Shown here piece by piece: positions 17,957 through 24,902 of a stretch of 64,000 bases of DNA (position 1 is its first letter; every line of letters begins with the position of its first letter). The translations under genes were made by a program, and so were the position numbers. A model generated the notes under the pieces. It was not told the origin of the DNA and ran no database searches. It saw nothing but the letters and a program-made list of their open reading frames with translations. This DNA is from Alistipes montrealensis (GTDB taxonomy: Bacteria > Bacteroidota > Bacteroidia > Bacteroidales > Rikenellaceae), in NCBI RefSeq assembly GCF_018362775.1, contig NZ_JAGYXY010000003.1, forward strand, positions 1 to 64,000, written 5' to 3'.

Positions 17957-17975
17957 GGGGGCGGGGTTACCGCCC
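17957..17975. repeat. GC hairpin GGGGCGG-GGTTA-CCGCCCC next to a G9 run
   Basis: A 7-bp stem encloses the loop GGTTA and is directly preceded by nine G (17953-17961). It lies between the gene at 17994 and the frame-broken gene. It may tune expression between operon genes. Confidence 0.45.
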
Positions 17976-17993
17976 CCGGATTTGACTTTAGGA

Positions 17994-18986
17994 TTATTCG
18001 GCCATGCCGATTAACTCGCGCACCTGCGCTTCTTTCGCCTTTTGGAATATCCATCCGGCGCGTTTCTGTCCGTCGTAGTTCAGTCGGCTGTTGAACCGTC
18101 CGCCGAGGTCGGATAAACGGTCTTTAATGGGCTTGGTATCTCCAAACAGCGCAATAGCCTTGTCGGAATACTCTACGAGGATAAATTCGCCTTGTGTGGT
18201 CGTTTGTTCCTGCTCCTGCGCGGGTTTCTGCTTGGGGCTTTCAAGGCGTATATTCTCCTCGCGTCCGGCGGTATAGGCCAGCGTGTCGATAAATCCCTTG
18301 CGGGTGTAGTGGCTCATTTTGTGGATGCTCCACCCCGAATAAGGGCTTTTACCGAGCGTGAAGCCGGGGTAACGGTGTTCATAGTCTTTGTTATATTCGG
18401 CCAAAGACGCCGTTTCGGGCAGATTCCGTGCGGCCCTGCGCAGTTCCCCGAAGCCATTGCGGGTGGTGGTCGAAAAGCCGAGAATAACGGTGCGAACGCT
18501 TCGTGTTTGACGGCATTCATACGACGGGTCTGTGTACTGCGTTTCGTTGAGTTCGGCGAGGATTACCCCCTGCACGTTTTCGGGCATAATGTTCTCCAGC
18601 CGCTCCGCCCCGATTCGCGCGATACGGTCGTGTTCGGCTTGGGCCTGCGCATCTGCATCGGCTTTCTCCTGCGCTTTCCGCTCGGCTTCCGAAGCGAGGG
18701 CGGCGACCTCCCAAGCATCCATAAATTCCGGCGGCGTATCGGTGTAATACATGCCGATACCGAATTTCTGCGAGTACGGCTGGAGAATATCGGTACAGCG
18801 GATTTCTTTCGTGTCGGGGTTGACCAGATGGTACATATATCCGTGCGCCGTGTGTTCGACTTTGTAGACTACATACCGGATAGTAGAGGCGCCGGGGCCT
18901 TCGTCAATGACGATCTGATTCTCTTTTGCGACTTGAATTTCGGTGTCGGTGGTTGTGCCCTGAAAGAGCGAATAGTATTTTGCCAT
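17994..18986 (-). CDS. Hypothetical ICE protein with C-terminal single-domain repeat, 330 aa
   Basis: I place the start at ATG 18986 (MAKYYSLFQGTTTD), because the 25 residues upstream look like read-through of the preceding spacer. The N-terminal half is beta-rich, the middle is an Ala/Glu/Lys-rich helix (AERKAQEKADADAQAQAEHD), and the end carries LFGDTKPIKDRLSDLGGRFN with GWIFQKAKEAQ, a short fold often seen at the end of large proteins of Bacteroidales mobile elements. The exact role is unknown. A DNA or protein binding function is a guess. The gene lies 11 bp downstream of the small membrane protein. Confidence 0.65.
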   Translation of the reverse strand: MAKYYSLFQGTTTDTEIQVAKENQIVIDEGPGASTIRYVVYKVEHTAHGYMYHLVNPDTKEIRCTDILQPYSQKFGIGMYYTDTPPEFMDAWEVAALASEAERKAQEKADADAQAQAEHDRIARIGAERLENIMPENVQGVILAELNETQYTDPSYECRQTRSVRTVILGFSTTTRNGFGELRRAARNLPETASLAEYNKDYEHRYPGFTLGKSPYSGWSIHKMSHYTRKGFIDTLAYTAGREENIRLESPKQKPAQEQEQTTTQGEFILVEYSDKAIALFGDTKPIKDRLSDLGGRFNSRLNYDGQKRAGWIFQKAKEAQVRELIGMAE

Positions 18987-18997
18987 GGTTGTAAGGA

Positions 18998-19249
18998 TTA
19001 GAAAATTTGCGTGAATAGAAAGGTCAGAAAGCCGATTAGAACGACAAGAGAGAAAAGACAAGAGAGGATACCCCGCAAGATGTCATAGCAGAACACAAGA
19101 GCCAAAACAGCCCAAAGAAAGCCACTCCCGAAGAGCTGAAAACCCAGCGCGACAACCCCGATTTTCAGCCCTGCCCTCAAACTCGCACCTATGCTGAGTG
19201 GAAGGTTGGAGGTTTTCTGGTTCCTGTTCCTTTTTTCTGTGCTTTTCAT
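18998..19249 (-). CDS. Small membrane protein, first gene of the leftward operon
   Basis: The 83-residue protein starts MKSTEKRNRNQK and has two hydrophobic segments (GLKIGVVALGFQLFGSGF and the C-terminal LFSLVVLIGFLTFLF). The start is ATG 19249. The first 20 bases of the gene match, in reverse, the start of a small ORF at 19510 on the other strand. It is the first gene downstream of the inverted-repeat region, so it would be the first to be expressed if the promoter there pointed left. Confidence 0.55.
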   Translation of the reverse strand: MKSTEKRNRNQKTSNLPLSIGASLRAGLKIGVVALGFQLFGSGFLWAVLALVFCYDILRGILSCLFSLVVLIGFLTFLFTQIF

Positions 19250-19517
19250 AACCTTCGACTTTTTTTTATATGCCGTAGCGGAGCCGGTGTGGATGGTATC
19301 TTGGTTCAGGAGCTTTGAAAAGAAGGGCTTAGCCCACGTCAAGATTTTTGCGGGAAATACGCTCGCCCGAAGGGAAAGAGGAAGATTTTTCGCAAAACCG
19401 CACGGCGGCCTGATCTTGCGGGGGCGGGAAGCCCGTAAATACCTTTGCTGCTGAACCAAGATACCATCCGCACCGGCCTGTGAAGGCTCTTCGAAATGAG
19501 GAGGAGGTTATGAAAAG
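19242..19517. promoter_or_regulatory. Putative invertible promoter region with two pairs of inverted repeats
   Basis: The inner pair, 19283-19309 and 19451-19477, is 27 bp long with one mismatch (starts GCCGGTGTGG, ends CTTGGTTCAG). The outer pair, 19242-19254 and 19505-19517, is a perfect 13 bp (CTTTTCATAACCT). Between the inner repeats lies a Bacteroidetes promoter reading right. The geometry, 27-bp repeats around 141 bp, is close to the invertible promoters of Bacteroides polysaccharide loci. Tyrosine recombinases lie 0.6-3 kb away. Inversion itself is not shown. Confidence 0.55.
19415..19447 (+). promoter_or_regulatory. Promoter inside the inverted repeats, facing right
   Basis: CTTG (19415-19418), a 21-nt spacer and TACCTTTG (19440-19447) fit the Bacteroidetes sigma consensus. 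Transcription would begin close to the right-hand repeat and go toward the ORF at 19510. Confidence 0.55.
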
Positions 19518-19671
19518 TGCGGAAAAAACTGTATGCGCGGGGGCGCAACGGAACGCCCCCACGCATTACTTATTCACGGGAATAAAAAAGCCGTATCCCC
19601 TCGGAGGATACGGCTGTATGTATTATCTTATGTTTTTGTGGCTACGACGGATTGTCGGGAACGCAAGGTAA
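19510..19671 (+). CDS. Small ORF to the right of the inverted-repeat region
   Basis: The 53-residue frame starts MKSAEKTVCAGAQRNAPTHY, after a GAGGAGG that could act as a ribosome binding site. Its first bases are a near copy of the start of the gene at 19249 on the other strand. The rest is not recognisable, and a 10-bp hairpin (AGCCGTATCC / GGATACGGCT, about 19589-19613) lies within it. It may be a leader or the remains of a gene duplicated by inversion. Coding status is doubtful. Confidence 0.35.
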   Translation: MKSAEKTVCAGAQRNAPTHYLFTGIKKPYPLGGYGCMYYLMFLWLRRIVGNAR

Positions 19672-19686
19672 AACTGATTCAAACTA

Positions 19687-20070
19687 TCAACTTACCGCCG
19701 TTCGTTGCGTATCTTCCGCATCCGGTATCCTTATCAGGATTGTCCTGGCCTGCGGCCGGTGTGTGAGCCACCGGCGGAACGCGCGGGCCTGCGGCGAATG
19801 CAGGCGGAAAGCCAGCGCCGCGATCATTTCCATATTGTAGAGTTCGAGAAATCCTCCATCAGGGGTGGTTTTAATACTATGGGTGTCATACTCGTTCAAT
19901 GCTTCGGATTTATAGATCGCCCGGATATTGGAGGTCACGGCGACCACGAAAACCTCGAACAGACGGGCAATCTCGAAATCTGTCAGCCAGATATTCTCGA
20001 CGTTTTTCACTTCGACAGCCCAATGTCCCGTCGGTTCTTCTGTAATATTTATATGTCCCTTAGTTTTCAT
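19687..20070 (-). CDS. RhuM-like protein, 127 aa
   Basis: I take ATG 20070 (MKTKGHINITEEP) as the start. The protein contains DFEIARLFEVFVVAVTSNIRAIYKS and LELYNMEMIAALAFRLHSPQARAFRRW, the arrangement of the RhuM/virulence-protein fold: a short HTH-like N-terminal part and then a conserved block ending in FRRW. RhuM-like proteins are common on mobile elements and are probably regulators or anti-repressors; their function is unproven. It is the third gene of the integrase operon. Confidence 0.6.
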   Translation of the reverse strand: MKTKGHINITEEPTGHWAVEVKNVENIWLTDFEIARLFEVFVVAVTSNIRAIYKSEALNEYDTHSIKTTPDGGFLELYNMEMIAALAFRLHSPQARAFRRWLTHRPQARTILIRIPDAEDTQRTAVS

Positions 20071-20143
20071 AAACTTGTTTTTATGAGTGATAAAGTTAAT
20101 GATTTTCAGCGATTGCATCAAATAACAAGGATGAAAGAGCGTT

Positions 20144-21010
20144 TCAGCCGACGTAGGCAACTGTCATATCTTCGATTTTCAGAGTGAGGGCTATAAAGTC
20201 GCGTTCCATCTCCGGCGTGGCTTCATCTGCCATATCGCCCATTATCCGGGCGACGGTCTCCCGCGTCAGGCCGCTGCTGAAAGCGACCGTATGGGCGAAA
20301 GTATTGCGTGCGGCCGATATGGTCAGGCGCTTTTCGATACCGCATAGCCCGGCGATTTCTTTCAGGTATAGATTCACTTTCGCATTGCTCGTTGCTGGCA
20401 ACAGGGTTTCGTACTGCGCCATGTATTTTATGATGATCCGCTGAGGAATGTCCAACAGCGGGATGCGTATCGTACGGCCCGTCATTCGCCTGACGAATAG
20501 CAGGCACGGGTGTCCGTCCGTACAAGTGGAAAGATGCTCGCTCGTGATTTCGAGCAGATCGTCATGCCGCAATCCCGTGAACGAGGAGAAAACGAAGATG
20601 TCCCGGACTTGCCGCAGTCGCAGGGAGGGCAATTCGGCCCGGAGGAGGAGCATCAACTCCTCTTTGTTCAAGTACTCCTGCTGTGTCGAATAATTTCTAA
20701 GAGTGATATTGCCGGTAATTTCCCCGCTGGAGCCTACGCATCGGAGGATTTTTTGTAACAGCCGTTTGTTGCGGTCCGCAGTACGGGCGCTGAAGCGTTT
20801 CAGCAGGAAACTTCCGAAGCTTTCCAGAACGGCGTCCGTCACCTCATGCAGTGGCATGTCGCTTATCCGGCATTCGTCATTCAAGAACGCAGCGACATAC
20901 CGGGGCGAGGTCTTGTAGAAGGCTTGCGAGGTAAAAGGTATGATTTTGAATAACTCGTGGTTATACTGCTCTATAACTTCCGTCAGGGTTACTGTATGAT
21001 TGTTCGTCAT
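20144..21010 (-). CDS. Tyrosine recombinase-like protein lacking the catalytic residues
   Basis: The 288-residue protein has the overall shape of a Bacteroidales integrase: an N-terminal SAM-like helical domain, FTGLRHDDLL with Arg148, SNAKVNLYLKEIAGLCGI and SAARNTFAHTVAF with Arg235. But the box II His is Ser232, the LGH His is Asp259, and no Tyr occupies the nucleophile position (Met268/Glu269). It cannot carry out strand exchange by the known chemistry. The frame is intact and uninterrupted, so it is not simply a pseudogene; it may act as a DNA-binding accessory or directionality factor. It follows the active integrase by 15 bp. Confidence 0.75.
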   Translation of the reverse strand: MTNNHTVTLTEVIEQYNHELFKIIPFTSQAFYKTSPRYVAAFLNDECRISDMPLHEVTDAVLESFGSFLLKRFSARTADRNKRLLQKILRCVGSSGEITGNITLRNYSTQQEYLNKEELMLLLRAELPSLRLRQVRDIFVFSSFTGLRHDDLLEITSEHLSTCTDGHPCLLFVRRMTGRTIRIPLLDIPQRIIIKYMAQYETLLPATSNAKVNLYLKEIAGLCGIEKRLTISAARNTFAHTVAFSSGLTRETVARIMGDMADEATPEMERDFIALTLKIEDMTVAYVG

Positions 21011-21025
21011 GGTGATCCGATGTTT

Positions 21026-22249
21026 TCAGGCTAATTTCAACTCTTTGCCGAGAACGGCGTTCAATTTATCCATCTCCCTTTCTATCGTTTTATCGAGCAT
21101 CTCGGCGTAAATCTCGGTAGTCGATCTCTTGGCGTGACCGAGCATCTTCTGGATCGCGCCGAGACTAACACCGTTGGCATAGGTGATTGTGGTGGCGAAA
21201 GTATGACGCGCGAGGTGGCTGGTCACCCGCTTCGCAATGTCTAACTTCTGGGCGATCTCCTTCAGGTAGAGGTTGTATTTGGCGTTGCTCATCATGGGAA
21301 AAATCGCATCGTCCTTACGTTCCCTGCTGTTCCTGTACTTGTCGAGGATTTCGAGGGCCTGCGGCAGCAGTTTGATTTGGGAAATCTCCCTCGTCTTGAC
21401 GCGTGGCGTGATGATAAATACTCCGTTGTTTCGTTCGATGACGTTGTCTTCAGTAAGGGAAGACAACGTTGAGTAGTCCAGCCCCGTCAGACAGGCAAAG
21501 ACGAAAAAATCCCTCACTTTTTGCAGCCTGTCGTTCATGGGCCGGAAGTTGTAGATCTTGGCGAACTCCTCCTCGGTAAGAAAGCCCCTGTTCGTTTTGA
21601 CCTTCTTTATCGTGTAGACCGCGAACGGGTCTTGCTTTATCATTCCCGTTTTGAAAGCAAGCGTAGTGATACGTTTGAAAATCCGCATCAGTTTTTCAGA
21701 CGAATTGACAGACAGCCGATGATCTACTTTTAGAAAGGTATGGAACGACAGTACGAAATCTCGGTCTATGCTATACATGGGAATATCTTTCTTATTCATT
21801 TTTACCGACAGAAACTCGTCGAGCCGGTTGTAGGTAAGGACGTACTTGTTGAACGTCGATTGTGTAATGTCGATTCCTACGAGCGGCCTTTGCTGTTCGA
21901 TAAAGTTTCGGAACATGGAAAGCAGCGTGTTTTCCCTTACCTCCTTGCCCATGTACTTATCCCGGACCATGGCGGGCGTGACCGTTTCGTTGAACTGGAA
22001 AAGTGATTGATAATGGTTAAGTAAGGTTTTCTTGAAATGGTCGAGGTACAGATTAATACGGTCCGCTTCCTCGCTGTGTCCTTTGGCTCGATAGCTCTTG
22101 ACGTCCCAGATTTTGGCCGTTACAGACGCTTTCGTGCTGAATTGACAGATATCGCCGTCGATGGTCAGACGGGTGTGGATCGGCGCCTGACCTGCGGCAT
22201 TGACACGATCCTTTCTGATGAAGAGCATGATCTTGAATGTACTTTTCAT
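21026..22249 (-). CDS. Tyrosine integrase of the ICE
   Basis: The 407-residue protein has an arm-binding N-terminus (FKIMLFIRKDRVNAAGQAPI), a SAM-like core-binding domain (about 100-210) and a catalytic domain with TSHLARHTFATT, MLGHAKRSTTE and Tyr in TEIYAEM. In place of the first catalytic Arg it has TGLDYSTL, as in several Bacteroidales integrases of the IntDOT type that do without it. It lies at the right end of the ICE, reading inward, next to the decayed tRNA-Gly copy, so it is likely the enzyme that integrates the ICE. It is first in an operon with the inactive paralog and the RhuM-like gene. Confidence 0.85.
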   Translation of the reverse strand: MKSTFKIMLFIRKDRVNAAGQAPIHTRLTIDGDICQFSTKASVTAKIWDVKSYRAKGHSEEADRINLYLDHFKKTLLNHYQSLFQFNETVTPAMVRDKYMGKEVRENTLLSMFRNFIEQQRPLVGIDITQSTFNKYVLTYNRLDEFLSVKMNKKDIPMYSIDRDFVLSFHTFLKVDHRLSVNSSEKLMRIFKRITTLAFKTGMIKQDPFAVYTIKKVKTNRGFLTEEEFAKIYNFRPMNDRLQKVRDFFVFACLTGLDYSTLSSLTEDNVIERNNGVFIITPRVKTREISQIKLLPQALEILDKYRNSRERKDDAIFPMMSNAKYNLYLKEIAQKLDIAKRVTSHLARHTFATTITYANGVSLGAIQKMLGHAKRSTTEIYAEMLDKTIEREMDKLNAVLGKELKLA

Positions 22250-22269
22250 ACGGTTAAATTTTAGTATTG

Positions 22270-22277
22270 CAAAACTA
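22270..22277 (-). promoter_or_regulatory. -7 promoter box for the ICE integrase
   Basis: TAGTTTTG on the minus strand fits TAnnTTTG and lies about 20 bp before the integrase start. No clear TTTG lies 19-21 nt further upstream, so a regulator may be needed. Confidence 0.45.
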
Positions 22278-22455
22278 TATCTATACCTTGTTCAGCCGTT
22301 CGTTTTAAGAGGGCCAAATACAGTCTGTATCAGTCCTTTGAGAGGGAATACGTACCACATTGGGAAAAATTGGGGTGTGGTACGGTTAGGGTGTGGTTGC
22401 AGAAGGAAATTTGGGCGGATAGAACCCTACTTTGGCCTGCGTACAGACAACAAAA

Positions 22456-22485
22456 AACCCTCTTAGAAGCGATTCTAAGAGGGTT
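22456..22485 (-). terminator. Strong intrinsic terminator
   Basis: AACCCTCTTAGAA and TTCTAAGAGGGTT form a 13-bp stem with a 4-nt loop, followed on the minus strand by six T. Confidence 0.8.
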
Positions 22486-22520
22486 TGTCACTTTTTTGAC
22501 CCCGAATGTCTTCGGGAGAG

Positions 22521-22545
22521 AGCGGAAAACGGAAACCGAACCTGC
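22521..22545 (-). repeat. Decayed copy of the tRNA-Gly 3' end (attachment site)
   Basis: AGCGGAAAACGG at 22521-22532 is identical to the last 12 bases of tRNA-Gly (28773-28784), and about half of the following 18 bases also match (ACCGAACCTGCGA against CTCGGACCCGCGA). It is in the same orientation as the intact tRNA, as expected for the far att copy of an element that integrated into the tRNA 3' end. A terminator hairpin lies 36 bp away, at nearly the same distance as in the real tRNA gene. Confidence 0.6.
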
Positions 22546-22651
22546 GATTCCTATTCGCTATATATCAATACATTACGGCGATATTTCATTGCTTTTGGTC
22601 ACGCCTGCGGAGTGCCTTTTTTACGCCCTGTTGCATTTCAATAATGTAACA

Positions 22652-22682
22652 CAAAGATAAACAATTATTTGCAACTTTCAAA
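22652..22682 (-). promoter_or_regulatory. Full Bacteroidetes promoter reading left
   Basis: On the minus strand TTTG (22679-22682), 19 nt, TATCTTTG (22652-22659) is a perfect match to the consensus. The only downstream features before a terminator are the decayed tRNA copy and the predicted small RNA. Confidence 0.7.
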
Positions 22683-22750
22683 ATTAATATGCCGAAGTCG
22701 CAGTAAATCTTATCTGTTCTGATGCCCGGTTACTGTTTTTCCGGATTAAC

Positions 22751-23641
22751 TTATTTATGGTTCTGCTGGCCGTAGTAGCCGATCTGCGCCGTGCAAACCT
22801 TTTCCACGATGTCGCGCAGGTGTTCGACTTTCGGCAGCAGCGCGTCGATGTCCTCCTTTGTGATTTCGAAGTCGGGGTTGTAGCGGGATTCGACATAGGC
22901 CCGTTCCAAGAGTTTGAAAAGCCGTTCTTCCTCCGGCGTGTCGCGCGGGAATACTTTGAATATCTCCGGCGCATATTCCTTGCAGGCTTTCATCAAGACA
23001 GTAAGATTGTGGTCCTTATGGCCGTAAAGAATAAAGACCATAGGAATTACCCGCAGAAGGTTTTCTGTTGCCTGATGTAAATGAAAAGAGGACATTTTAT
23101 AATTGCTATCGTCGTAATAGAATCTGACCCCTTTAAGAAATGCAACTGCGGTCGAAAACTTGTCGTTATAATATTTCTGCGCCCGTTCTTTGATTTCTTC
23201 GAAATTCAACTTGCGGCGACGGGCCAGCTTGTATTCGCCCGAATCGTACAGGATAATTCCCTCGCGTTTTATCTCCGTTTCGAAATAGTGCGCTTTTGAG
23301 AGTGCATAGTTGAAATCATCTATTCCGTAATTGATAAACTGCGGGTGGGTGTGAAACGGGCGGTTCTTGTGCTGAAAAAAAGCATCCGTAATTTTATCGT
23401 ACAGCGAATATTCAATCGCCCCGATCTCCTTGCGCGTCAGAATCAGAATATCGTAATCGCTCATGTAGTAGGTCGGCACGCCGAACTCGATGCGCTGGTC
23501 GTAATCGACATATTTATTCTTCGCGTAACTTCCGTAAAGAATAATCATGCCGACGTTCTTCACGTTCTCGCGGATAAGACCGACAAGTTGTTTCAGGTCG
23601 GATTGTTTCTTTTCGGGTAAGAAGTTGACGCTCTTTTTCAT
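22751..23641 (-). CDS. Nucleotidyltransferase-HEPN fusion protein
   Basis: The start is ATG 23641 (MKKSVNFLPEKKQSD), giving 296 residues. The N-terminal half is a minimal nucleotidyltransferase with IILYGSYAKNK (GSxA motif) and MSDYDILILT (the DxD metal site). The C-terminal half is a HEPN domain: HLHQATENLLRVIPMVFILY and then YVESRYNPDFEITKEDIDAL. HEPN-MNT pairs are usually separate genes acting as toxin and antitoxin, the MNT adding nucleotides to the HEPN RNase; here they are fused, as in a known group of Bacteroidales mobile-element proteins. Whether it is a defence or stabilising module is inferred. Confidence 0.75.
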   Translation of the reverse strand: MKKSVNFLPEKKQSDLKQLVGLIRENVKNVGMIILYGSYAKNKYVDYDQRIEFGVPTYYMSDYDILILTRKEIGAIEYSLYDKITDAFFQHKNRPFHTHPQFINYGIDDFNYALSKAHYFETEIKREGIILYDSGEYKLARRRKLNFEEIKERAQKYYNDKFSTAVAFLKGVRFYYDDSNYKMSSFHLHQATENLLRVIPMVFILYGHKDHNLTVLMKACKEYAPEIFKVFPRDTPEEERLFKLLERAYVESRYNPDFEITKEDIDALLPKVEHLRDIVEKVCTAQIGYYGQQNHK

Positions 23642-23675
23642 AACTACAAAATTATGAAAAAAGTTGGTAAAGCGC

Positions 23676-23705
23676 GTTGCCTTGTTCATATTTTCCGTAT
23701 ATTTG
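23676..23705 (+). promoter_or_regulatory. Promoter for a structured non-coding transcript
   Basis: GTTG (23676-23679), 18 nt and TATATTTG (23698-23705) approximate the Bacteroidetes consensus. It diverges from the HEPN gene and reads into the region of nested inverted repeats. Confidence 0.5.
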
Positions 23706-23711
23706 CTTATC

Positions 23712-24028
23712 ATTCCTGCAAATAGTCTGCAAAAGTTTCCGAAATGAGGTGGCAGGAGCCACTTAAAAGAAACCGAACAGACCATGAAAAGGAACTATCA
23801 GAACTCGGCATAGCCGACGGACATAACTATAAAGGGTAAACAACTCTTTATACCTAACGACAAACATAGGAACCTCTTTCGGGAGGGTTTGAATCAGGTA
23901 TAATAGTTGTCAGTCCCAGTTATGTCCTGCTCATATTTGGGCAGGGCGTGGCTGGGGCGCAGGACAGCTTTCTGATTCGGGTTTCCTATGACCTGTCGTT
24001 AGGGGCTGACACCGCGCCCCCTTTTTTT
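23712..24028 (+). ncRNA. Predicted structured RNA with two alternative folds
   Basis: No credible ORF lies here, but three long-range pairings do. GGACATAACT (23819-23828) pairs with 23918-23927 over 10 bp. ACAACT and TATACC (23840-23854) pair with 23897-23910. CCTAACGACA and CATAGGAA (23853-23872) pair with 23983-24003 over 18 bp. The last pairing crosses the first two, so it is a pseudoknot or a rival fold. A GC-rich hairpin and seven T (24004-24028) end the unit. The element could be a regulatory RNA, a cis switch for the genes to the right, or a recombination site. Confidence 0.45.
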
Positions 24029-24902
24029 ATGCCTATCCGGGGCGCATCTCCAACAATCCACACGAATTTATGGAAACCCGTTGCGTCCTGCCGTCCATGC
24101 GTAATATCGCCGCACCTGCGGATTGCACCCGTCCCCTGCTGGGGAGCGGGCGGAATCGGTATGTTGCGGCGGCTCCGGCATGGAGCGGAACGCCTGGTCT
24201 TGCCGCGCAAAATAACAAATCCCGCCTTTCGGTCGCAGCTAATAAATTCTGCCTGAAAGGTCGCACCTTTAAAATCTGGTCTTGCTGTCCTGCTCCGTAT
24301 GGATGCGGACAGCATGTTTGCGCGGCACTTACGGGGCGGGTTCTCCAGCCTGCTCCGGGGGCGGCCGTTGTTATGATGAGGCAAAGGCGAAATTTTGGTA
24401 CGGCCGCCCCTTTCTTCGACAATAAGCCTATTTTCATATATGCCCGGCTCGATGGCCGGGACCCACAAAACCGTCAGTCGGAAAATCAAAAGCACAAGAT
24501 TCCAAGAGGGAGTAGTTCGACTGGCGGCGGAACAGCCGTAACAAGCCCGACAAGTAGGACGGGCGGCACGGAATTGCGGCTGTTCCATTCTTGGGACCTC
24601 TCCGTCTCCAGACCTACAAATAGACAAGAGCAGTCAGGCCCGCGGCGTATCAAGGCGTTACGCCCTGCCGGGTTTGCTGCGAGGGGCGTGTTGGCGCATA
24701 CTCCGCGCCCCTTTCTCCGACCCACCGACCAAACCAACTATATGAACCTCCCCGGCGCATGGGTAAAGCGACCGGGGGCACGGGGCGGCTTTTCCCCCGG
24801 TCCTATTTTCTGATATGATGTTGCGTCACTACTTTTTCATTCTTCATATTGGACCGAAGCCGCCCCATTTTTCAGACCTCGTATGTAAAAACCTATATCA
24901 CC
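24029..24902. other. Non-coding region with repeated hairpin modules
   Basis: Open frames here are full of Pro, Arg and Gly and match no family, so I treat the stretch as non-coding. It holds AAAGGT-CGC-ACCTTT (24256-24270), GCTGTCC/GGACAGC (24284-24313), GGGGCGGCCGT/ACGGCCGCCCC with TTTCTTC (24357-24416), a nested pair with GGAACAGCCG/CGGCTGTTCC (24529-24586), AGGGGCG/CGCCCCT with TTTCT (24682-24716) and ACCGGGGG/CCCCCGGT (24770-24802). Several modules end in CGCCCCTTT, like terminators. Confidence 0.45.

Larger units (their letters stand above)
1..22520. mobile_element. Integrative conjugative element, right-hand part
   Basis: The span joins a TraQ-like gene at the end of a tra operon, a fimbrial locus, PcfJ/PcfK-type genes and a tyrosine integrase at 21026-22249, which is the usual content of a Bacteroidales ICE. 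The left end is outside the window. The right end is set near 22520 because a decayed copy of the tRNA-Gly 3' end lies there. The AT-rich defence block at 7.3-10.8 kb and the integrase and ATPase fragments beside it show that the element is a mosaic. Boundaries are inferred. Confidence 0.7.
22456..22645 (-). ncRNA. Predicted non-coding transcript at the ICE/IME junction
   Basis: A full promoter (22652-22682) reads left into about 190 bp without a convincing ORF, and the region ends in a perfect 13-bp terminator stem (22456-22468 with 22473-22485) followed by six T. The middle contains the decayed tRNA-Gly 3' end. It may be a small RNA of the element or a degenerate tRNA transcript. No match to a known RNA family can be claimed. 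Confidence 0.45.

Noticed and set aside
23852..24004. Integron attC-like site (ACCTAAC ... GTTAGGG)
   Set aside because: The R-box pair resembles attC, but the last base does not fit the consensus, the pairing crosses other stems, and there is no IntI gene or cassette array.
23698..24028. Retron RNA
   Set aside because: The nested stems suggested msr/msd, but no reverse transcriptase gene lies in the window.
24070..24813. Long ORF of 247 codons in the hairpin region
   Set aside because: Composition is dominated by Pro, Arg, Gly and Ala with no domain, and it runs through the strongest hairpins. I treat it as non-coding.
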